A DNA stretch of 64,000 bases. It comes from Gammaproteobacteria bacterium MFB021 (GTDB lineage: Bacteria; Pseudomonadota; Gammaproteobacteria; Pseudomonadales; Halomonadaceae). The stretch is from assembly GCA_000737985.1 (NCBI GenBank), contig JNVT01000105.1, positions 1-64,000 of the forward strand, given 5' to 3'. A program made the translations under genes and the position numbers. The notes under the pieces were generated by a model, which was not told where the DNA came from, ran no database searches, and saw nothing but the letters and a program-made list of their open reading frames with translations. Shown in pieces: positions 56,045 to 64,000 of the stretch (its first letter is position 1; every line of letters starts with the position of its first letter).

Positions 56045-56161
56045 GGCTGACGACATTCAGGCCGAGATCGAAACACATCCGCTCGTCACGCTGCGAATCG
56101 CCGAGTCGACGCGTGCAGGCACTACCCAGACAACGCCCACGGTTCTCCCGGAGAGTCATGC

Positions 56162-58384
<2,223 letters not shown>

Positions 58385-58429
58385 TGCCGGGAGATGCCCC
58401 CAGCGACCATGCATCGACGAGGAGTCGGT

Positions 58430-60652
58430 ATGACCCGCCGTGAACCAAGCCCAACCCGGGGGACGCGCCCCGCGGGCCTCGCTGCTGCCGATCTGGAGGC
58501 GCTGGCGCGCGGCACGCTCGCCAACCCGTTCGCGCTGCTGGGCCCGCACGCGCGTGACGATGGCAAGGTCGAAGTGCGCGCTTACTTGCCCGGCGCCGAG
58601 TCGGTAACCCTGGTCTGTCGCGATAGTGATCGCTCACTGGGGGCGTGTCGGGCAGGGCCCATCGAGGGACTGTTCGTGGGCGAGCTGGCGGCACCGGGCG
58701 CCTACCGCCTGCGCATTCGCTGGCCCGACGGAGAACAGCTCTGCGCCGACCCCTACGCCTTCCCGCTGCTGCTCGGCGACATCGACCTGCATCTGCTCGG
58801 TGAGGGTACGCATCGGCGCCTGGGCGAGTGTCTGGGAGCCCAGGTGATGACCTGCGACGGCGTCGCCGGAGTGCGTTTCGCGGTATGGGCGCCCAACGCC
58901 CAGCGCGTGGCGGTGGTGGGGGATTTCAACGGCTGGGACACTCGCCGCCATGGCATGCGCTGCCGCTATCCGGCAGGCGTGTGGGAGATCTTCATTCCTA
59001 CGCTCGGTGCCGGCGAGCGCTACAAGTTCGCGCTGATCGACGTCAATGGCGAGTCGTTGCTCAAGGCCGACCCGGTGGCGCTCTCCACCGAGGCGCCGCC
59101 GCTGACCGCCTCGGTGGTGGCGGATGCCACGCCCTTCGATTGGGGTGACGACGCCTGGCTTGCCCGCCGCGGCGAGCGTCAGGCGGCCGACGCCCCGATC
59201 TCGATCTACGAGCTGCATGTGAGCTCGTGGCGCAAGCACGGCGGTGACGAGGGCGAAATCTACCGTTGGCCCGATCTGATCGATACCCTGATCCCTTACG
59301 TGGTCGAGATGGGCTTCACCCATATCGAGCTGATGCCGATCATGGAGTATCCGTTCGGCGGCTCGTGGGGCTATCAGCCGCTGTCGCTGTTCGCGCCCAG
59401 CGGACGCTTCGGCACGCCGGCCGAGTTCGCCGCTTTCATCGATGCCTGTCACCGGGCCGGCATCGGCGTGCTGCTCGACTGGGTACCCGGTCACTTCCCC
59501 TCCGACCCGCATGGACTCGCGCGCTTCGACGGCACCGCGCTGTACGAGTACGCCCATCCGTTTGAGGGCTATCACCAGGACTGGAACACCTATATCTACA
59601 ATCTGGGTCGACGCGAGGTGCACGGCTTCATGCTCGCCTCGGCCCTGCACTGGCTGCGGCATTTCCATATCGACGGGCTGCGCGTGGATGCGGTCGCGTC
59701 GATGCTCTATCGCAACTACTCACGGCGCGAGGGCGAGTGGATTCCCAACCACCGCGGTGGTTCGGAGAACCTGGAGGCGATGGGTTTCCTGCAGCATCTC
59801 AATCAGGTGGTCGCCGAGGAAGTCCCCGGTGCGGTGGTGATCGCCGAGGAGTCGACCGCCTGGCCCGGGGTCACCGCGCCGGTGGCAAACGACGGGCTGG
59901 GCTTCAGCTACAAGTGGAACATGGGCTGGATGCACGACAGCCTGAGCTACATGAGCCACGACCCGCTCTATCGCCGGTACCATCACGATCAGCTCACCTT
60001 CGGGCTGGTCTATGCCTTCAACGAGCGCTTCGTGCTGCCGATCTCGCACGACGAGGTGGTGCACGGCAAGGGCTCGCTGATCGACAAGATGCCCGGCGAC
60101 GAGTGGCAGCGCTTCGCCAACCTGCGTGCCTACCTCGCTTTCATGTGGCTGCACCCGGGCAAGAAGCTGCTGTTCATGGGCTGCGAGTTCGCCCAGGGGC
60201 GGGAGTGGAGCCACGACCGCGAGCTGGACTGGTGGCTGCTGCAGTACCCCAGCCATGCCGGCATCCAGCGCTTGGTGCGCGACCTCAACGCTTTCTACCG
60301 CGAGCGTCCGGCGCTGCACGCCTGTGATACCGAGGCGGCGGGGTTCCGCTGGGTGATCGGCGACGACAACGTCAACAGCGTGTTCGCCTGGTGGCGTCTG
60401 GATGGTGACGGGCAGCGGGTGCTGGCGGTGGCCAACATGACCCCGCGGACGCTGACCGGCTACCGCATCGGGGTGCCCACCGCGGGGCACTGGACCGAGC
60501 GCTTCAACTCCGATGCCGAGCACTATGGCGGTAGTAACATCGGTAACGCCGGTGGTCTCGAGAGCGAAGCGACCGCCTGCCACGGCGAGGCGCAGTCGCT
60601 GGTGCTGACGCTGCCGCCGCTGGCGGTGATCGCGTTGCTGCCGCCGGCGTGA
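58430..60652 (+). CDS. glgB: 1,4-alpha-glucan branching enzyme
   Basis: 740 aa from ATG 58430, with GAGGAG at about six bases; the short extension back to 58394 has no ribosome site. It carries the GlgB N1 domain ([11 protein letters not shown]), CBM48 ([20 protein letters not shown]), then the barrel with [13 protein letters not shown] (nucleophile), [14 protein letters not shown] (acid/base) and [14 protein letters not shown], and the C-terminal [17 protein letters not shown]. It makes the alpha-1,6 branches of glycogen and is complete, in contrast to the stripped paralogue at 47616-48905. Confidence 0.96.
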   Translation: MTRREPSPTRGTRPAGLAAADLEALARGTLANPFALLGPHARDDGKVEVRAYLPGAESVTLVCRDSDRSLGACRAGPIEGLFVGELAAPGAYRLRIRWPDGEQLCADPYAFPLLLGDIDLHLLGEGTHRRLGECLGAQVMTCDGVAGVRFAVWAPNAQRVAVVGDFNGWDTRRHGMRCRYPAGVWEIFIPTLGAGERYKFALIDVNGESLLKADPVALSTEAPPLTASVVADATPFDWGDDAWLARRGERQAADAPISIYELHVSSWRKHGGDEGEIYRWPDLIDTLIPYVVEMGFTHIELMPIMEYPFGGSWGYQPLSLFAPSGRFGTPAEFAAFIDACHRAGIGVLLDWVPGHFPSDPHGLARFDGTALYEYAHPFEGYHQDWNTYIYNLGRREVHGFMLASALHWLRHFHIDGLRVDAVASMLYRNYSRREGEWIPNHRGGSENLEAMGFLQHLNQVVAEEVPGAVVIAEESTAWPGVTAPVANDGLGFSYKWNMGWMHDSLSYMSHDPLYRRYHHDQLTFGLVYAFNERFVLPISHDEVVHGKGSLIDKMPGDEWQRFANLRAYLAFMWLHPGKKLLFMGCEFAQGREWSHDRELDWWLLQYPSHAGIQRLVRDLNAFYRERPALHACDTEAAGFRWVIGDDNVNSVFAWWRLDGDGQRVLAVANMTPRTLTGYRIGVPTAGHWTERFNSDAEHYGGSNIGNAGGLESEATACHGEAQSLVLTLPPLAVIALLPPA

Positions 60653-60696
60653 GGTTCGCCCGGGCCGTAACTGGCCCGGGTGAGCGCGACCGTCCT

Positions 60697-60726
60697 CCAG
60701 GGCCCGCCATCGGCCCCTGGCTCTTT
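60697..60726 (+). terminator. Terminator after glgB
   Basis: CCAGGG pairs with CCCTGG, the inner bases add further pairs, and CTCTTT follows. Just before it, CCCGGGCC / GGCCCGGG (60659-60680) forms another perfect 8-bp hairpin. Confidence 0.65.
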
Positions 60727-60764
60727 ACGAAAAGTCTGCGAGCGCAGGCAGTTTTCGTATAAAG
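60723..60764. repeat. Palindromic intergenic repeat, copy C
   Basis: Reverse-oriented copy of the family: its complement reads ATACGAAAACTGCCTGCG, then CTCGCAGACTTTTCGTAAAG. It fills the gap between the converging glgB and trehalase genes, ending two bases before the trehalase stop, where it can serve as a two-way terminator. Confidence 0.85.
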
Positions 60765-60765
60765 C

Positions 60766-62325
60766 CTAGCCGACGATCATGCCGTCACGCTGCGCCAGCA
60801 GCGCCCGGATGACGCCGTTGGTCCAGCCGAAGCCGTCCTGCAGCGGGTACTCGCCGCCACCGGCGAACTCCGCCCCCGGGTAGAGCACGTACTTCTCCAC
60901 CAGCTTGTGCTCGCGCCGATAGAGATCGTAGACCAGCGATAGCCAGCGCTCGGTCAGATCCTCCGCCACGTCGTGGAATCCGTAGTGGCGAAAGCCCTCG
61001 ATCGCCATCCACTGCAGCGGTGCCCAGCCGTTGGGGTGGTCCCACTGCTGGCCGCTGTCGTTGATCTCGGTGGTGACCAGCCCGCCGGGTGCAAGCAGGC
61101 GCTGTGCCACCACGTTGACCACGCGTTCGGCCTGACCAGGCGAGGCGAGCTGCAGGTAGAGCGGCACCACGCAGGCCGCGGTGAGATGGATGCTGCGGCA
61201 GCCGCGCTGCCAGTCGTAGTCGTAGTAGGCGCCGCGCTCTTCGCACCACAGATAGCGGTCGATCGCCATGCGCCGGCGCTCGGCCCGCTCACGGTAGTGC
61301 CCGGCCTCGGACTCTTCGCCGACATCGGCGCACAGCTGCCCGAGCAGATACTCGAGGTGGTAGAGCAGCGAGTTGAGCTCGACCGGAATGAAGGCGGTGG
61401 TGCGGATGGTGTGCAGCTCGCGGGTATCGTCGAGCCAGCGGCCGCTGAAGTCCCAGCCGCTCTCGGCGCCGGCGCGCAGATCGCGGTAGACCTGCTCCGC
61501 CGGGCGCGAGGAGGCCTGGGCCAGCTCGTAGTCCTCGCGATAGGACTCCTCGCGCGGGGTGGCGCGGTCGTCCCAGTGGCGGTTGAGCCAGCACTCGTCA
61601 TCGAGGCGCACGCAGCGGCGATGGGTCTCGCCCGGCTTGAGCTGGGCCTCGCCATGCATCCAGAAGGCGTACTCGCGCTTTAGCTGCGGCAGGTAGTCGA
61701 CCGCGCGGCGCTGGCCGCGCTGTTCGAGCAGTGCCACCATCATCGAGAAGATCGGCGGCTGCGAGCGGCTCAGATAATAGCTGCGATTGCCGTTGGGCAT
61801 GTGGCCGTAGCGGGCGATCAGGTCGGCACAGTTGTCGGCCACCGCGCACAGCAGCCGATCCTCGCCGCTGGCGGCGAGCCCCAGCATGGTGAAGTAGGAG
61901 TCCCAGTAGTAGAACTCGCGAAAGCGCCCGCCGGGTACCACATAGTCGTGGGAGAGCGAGAGCAGCGACGACCACAGCGGATGCTCGCGGGAGTTGCGCG
62001 TGAGCGCCGGCCACAGGCGGTCGATATGGGTGACCATGTCGTCGCTGGTGTCCGCCTCGTAGCCGCTGCAGGCGATCGGATCATCCTCGAAATGGGCGTC
62101 GACGAAGGCGCGCAGATCGAAATCGGGGGTGTCGCGCTGGGTTTCGTAGGCCTGCATGATCTGCTGCGGTGGCACCCGCGGCACGCTGTCGGCGAAGGTT
62201 TTGGAGTCCTCGAACAGGTGCGCCAGCGCTACCGCTTCGAACAGCTCGCCGAAGCGGTCATGCGGGGTGACGGCGGCGTCGTGGTAGGTGTCCCGGTCGG
62301 TGGTGGCCTGGAGGCTTGTCGGCAT
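60766..62325 (-). CDS. treF: Alpha,alpha-trehalase, cytoplasmic type (GH37)
   Basis: 519 aa from ATG 62325, spaced five bases from AGGAG (an adjacent ATG at 62328 is too close). The two trehalase signatures are present: PGGRFREFYYWDSYF near residue 130 and QWDHPNGWAPLQW near residue 420 (the family usually has QWDYPNGWAP). No signal peptide is seen, so it is the cytoplasmic TreF type. It splits trehalose into two glucose, which Glk then phosphorylates. It faces the operon that makes trehalose. Confidence 0.93.
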   Translation of the reverse strand: MPTSLQATTDRDTYHDAAVTPHDRFGELFEAVALAHLFEDSKTFADSVPRVPPQQIMQAYETQRDTPDFDLRAFVDAHFEDDPIACSGYEADTSDDMVTHIDRLWPALTRNSREHPLWSSLLSLSHDYVVPGGRFREFYYWDSYFTMLGLAASGEDRLLCAVADNCADLIARYGHMPNGNRSYYLSRSQPPIFSMMVALLEQRGQRRAVDYLPQLKREYAFWMHGEAQLKPGETHRRCVRLDDECWLNRHWDDRATPREESYREDYELAQASSRPAEQVYRDLRAGAESGWDFSGRWLDDTRELHTIRTTAFIPVELNSLLYHLEYLLGQLCADVGEESEAGHYRERAERRRMAIDRYLWCEERGAYYDYDWQRGCRSIHLTAACVVPLYLQLASPGQAERVVNVVAQRLLAPGGLVTTEINDSGQQWDHPNGWAPLQWMAIEGFRHYGFHDVAEDLTERWLSLVYDLYRREHKLVEKYVLYPGAEFAGGGEYPLQDGFGWTNGVIRALLAQRDGMIVG

Positions 62326-62364
62326 CATTGCTCCTCTGCGGCACGCTCAGCGGTAAAAGTGGAT

Positions 62365-63129
62365 CTACTCTTCATACTGCCAAAGTAAGCCCCCGTCTAC
62401 CGGCAAGGACGTTCCGGTCATGTAATCGGCATCCTCTGAGGCGAGAAACGCCACCACGCCGGCGACGTCCTCCGAGCGCCCTAGGCGGTTTAACGGGATA
62501 TTGCCGAGCAGATGCCTGAGCTTCTCGGGATCCTCGTCGAGGGCGCTGTTCATGGGCGTCTTGATCGCCCCGGGGGCGACGCCGTTGACGGTGATCCCCA
62601 GCGGTGCCAGCTCGATCGCCAGATTGCGCGTGAGCATGCGCAGCCCGCCCTTGGCTAGGCAGTAGCTGGTAAAGCCAGGGAAGGGCAGATCCTCGTGCAC
62701 CGAGCTCAAGTTGATCACCCGCCCGCCGCGGCCGACACCGCGCAGATAGCGCACGAACGCCTGGGTGGTGAAGAATACTCCCTTGAGATTGGTATCGAGC
62801 ACCTTGTCGTAGTCGGCCTCGGTCACCTCCCAGAAGGGCGCATCGATCTCCAGCCCGGCGTTGTTGACCAGAATATCGAGCCGTCCCAGCGCCTCGACGC
62901 TTTCGTCGATCAGCCGGCGGTTGGTCTCCACCTGGGAGATATCGCCGGTGACGATGGCGGCGCGGCGCCCGTGCCGACGCACGCGCTCGGCGGTCTCCTC
63001 GGCGCGCTCGGAAGGACGGCTGCCGCTGACCACGATATCGGCGCCCTCCTGGGCCAGGCGCTCGGCGATGGCGCGGCCGATGCCCTGAGTGCTGCCGGTG
63101 ACCAGTGCTACCTTGCCTGCGAGACGCAT
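62365..63129 (-). CDS. SDR-family oxidoreductase, glucose 1-dehydrogenase-like
   Basis: 254 aa from ATG 63129, with AGGAG six bases upstream; the frame extends far upstream but without a ribosome site or protein-like content. It is a classical SDR: VTGSTQGIGRAIAERL, NNAGLEIDAPF, catalytic Ser in NLSSVHEDLPF and YCLAKGG with Tyr and Lys. It ends with the substrate-loop pattern GTSLPVDGGLLWQYEE seen in glucose 1-dehydrogenases. The substrate is not certain. It lies 39 bp upstream of the trehalase gene and may be co-transcribed with it. Confidence 0.86.
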   Translation of the reverse strand: MRLAGKVALVTGSTQGIGRAIAERLAQEGADIVVSGSRPSERAEETAERVRRHGRRAAIVTGDISQVETNRRLIDESVEALGRLDILVNNAGLEIDAPFWEVTEADYDKVLDTNLKGVFFTTQAFVRYLRGVGRGGRVINLSSVHEDLPFPGFTSYCLAKGGLRMLTRNLAIELAPLGITVNGVAPGAIKTPMNSALDEDPEKLRHLLGNIPLNRLGRSEDVAGVVAFLASEDADYMTGTSLPVDGGLLWQYEE

Positions 63130-63357
63130 GTGCTGCTCCTGCTGTGGGGACCGGGTGCGGTCCGCAACGTGGGTAAAGTCGTAAGGCCTGAGGAAATCGT
63201 AGGACTTGGGATTGAAGATAGAGCATCTACGCCGATGGCGCGGCGATGCCGTGCTTCGGTAGGGCGCCGATGTGGTGCAGCGCCGCGCCGGCGGCGTTGT
63301 TCGTGCGCCGTGCGGATAGCATGATGGGATCCGGAAGAGACGACGACAGGAGTCACT

Positions 63358-64000
63358 GTGAGAGCATGGATACGAGGGGGCCTGGGCGTGCTGGTGGCGC
63401 TGCTGGTCGCGCTGAGCCAGCCGGTCATGGCGCAGTCCCTGGCCTCGCTGGTCGGGGCTGAGGAGAAGCGTGCGGCGACCTCGCAGGCGCCCAGCGCCCA
63501 GGAGTTGGAGAGTTCGCTGGACCAGATCATCGCCACGCTGGAGAACAGCGAGCAGCGCCAGGCCCTGCTCGAGAGCCTCAAGCAGCTGCGCCAGGCCACC
63601 GCCGCCGAGGCCCAGGCCGAGCCTGCCGCCGGTGGCCTGCTGGGGGCGCTGGCGCAGTCGTTCTCGGTGCTCGAACATGACGGTCTGGACAATCCGATCA
63701 ACTACTGGGGCTATCGGGTCGAGCAGGCCGGCAACGATCTGGAGCGGCTCTGGGGTGACGGCGGGCGCGTGCCCATGGCGCTGCTCGACCTGCTCTGGGT
63801 CACCGCGCTGTGGGTTGGCGTGACGCTGGTGGTGTCGGCGCTGTGGCGCGCGCTGGTCAAGCGCCTGGGGCTGCTCTGGACGCTGCCGCAGGAGCCCACC
63901 ACCTGGATGCTGGTGCGCCACCTGGCGCGGCGGGTGGTACCGCTGGCGCTGGGGTTCGGCGTGGCGCTGGTGGCGGTGCACCAGGCGACCTCGGATACCA
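63358..64000 (+). CDS. MscS-family mechanosensitive channel (partial, 3' end outside window)
   Basis: The frame opens at GTG 63358, five bases after AGGAG, and stays open to the window edge (214 codons). A signal peptide is clear (AWIRGGLGVLVALLVALSQPVMA). It is followed by a periplasmic, helical, Gln/Glu-rich stretch (SSLDQIIATLENSEQRQALL), then the first membrane helices (LLDLLWVTALWVGVTLVVSA; VPLALGFGVALVAVH). This is the N-terminal layout of large YbiO/MscK-like MscS proteins, which vent solutes on osmotic downshock. The conserved pore region is beyond the edge, so the assignment is by layout. Confidence 0.7.
   Translation, partial: MRAWIRGGLGVLVALLVALSQPVMAQSLASLVGAEEKRAATSQAPSAQELESSLDQIIATLENSEQRQALLESLKQLRQATAAEAQAEPAAGGLLGALAQSFSVLEHDGLDNPINYWGYRVEQAGNDLERLWGDGGRVPMALLDLLWVTALWVGVTLVVSALWRALVKRLGLLWTLPQEPTTWMLVRHLARRVVPLALGFGVALVAVHQATSDT

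Noticed and set aside
62365-63981. Long minus-strand frame extending the SDR gene to 538 codons
   Set aside because: The part beyond 63129 is antisense to the MscS-type gene and lacks protein features; AGGAG before ATG 63129 sets the start.

Overview
The window is GC-rich chromosomal DNA from a gammaproteobacterium, most likely a halophile of the Halomonadaceae type (Halomonas, Salinicola, Kushneria). That is an inference from the gene set: a HexR-controlled Entner-Doudoroff pathway, an aryl-polyene-type pigment cluster, glycogen-to-trehalose genes, 3-hydroxybutyrate catabolism and an AcrAB-type pump. No rRNA, tRNA or CRISPR array was seen. Genes are tightly packed, with many 4-bp ATGA overlaps, except for one accessory patch at about 9.8-12.8 kb.

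Region by region. (1) 1-9783, minus strand: the distal part of an aryl-polyene (APE)-like polyketide operon. It holds a chain-length-factor-like ketosynthase, an ACP, a COG4648 membrane protein, a fused AMP-ligase/dehydratase, GT2, an LpxL-type acyltransferase, a LolA-like protein, an MMPL exporter, an FAD oxidoreductase and a DUF3261 lipoprotein cut by the window edge. (2) 9784-12810: a MITE-like element, a strong CsrB/RsmZ-type regulatory RNA, a HigB/HigA toxin-antitoxin pair, and an AT-rich insert. The insert is bounded by a 152-bp direct duplication of the phnE 3' end and carries an orphan 53-aa membrane peptide gene and an orphan 85-aa gene. (3) 12843-15886: a PhnDCE-type ABC importer for an oxyanion or phosphonate. 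(4) 16026-20010: hexR, then divergent zwf-pgl-eda. (5) 20141-24564: 3-hydroxybutyrate dehydrogenase, thiolase, the two CoA-transferase subunits and a LysR regulator. (6) 24538-31451: a sugar-entry operon (edd-glk-mutarotase-aldo/keto reductase-PfkB kinase) divergent from gap, with a perfect dyad between them. (7) 31452-33594: a sigma-28-like promoter ahead of a small gene and a PAS-PAS-degenerate GGDEF protein. (8) 33806-40250: dienelactone hydrolase, pncB, a DUF4190-like protein, a DUF482 GNAT-like protein, a Kef antiporter and a fructosamine kinase. (9) 40327-45604: a TetR repressor with operator, and an AcrAB-type RND pump. (10) 46021-62325: a glycogen/trehalose operon (glgA, a GlgB-like pseudoenzyme, treZ, malQ, treY, a DUF2934 protein, glgX, glgB) facing a cytoplasmic trehalase. 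(11) The end: an SDR dehydrogenase and the start of an MscS-type channel.

How they work together. Glk, the PfkB kinase and the mutarotase feed glucose-6-P and fructose-P into Zwf-Pgl-Edd-Eda and Gap under HexR. Glycogen made by GlgA/GlgB can be trimmed by GlgX and MalQ or turned by TreY/TreZ into the compatible solute trehalose, which trehalase recycles. The Csr-type RNA is the kind of regulator that often controls glycogen, motility and secondary metabolism, all represented here.

The items most worth a second look are the Csr-type RNA, the catalytically stripped GlgB paralogue, the duplicated phnE end with its small orphan genes, the sigma-28 promoter ahead of a degenerate GGDEF protein, and a three-copy roughly 40-bp palindromic repeat family.
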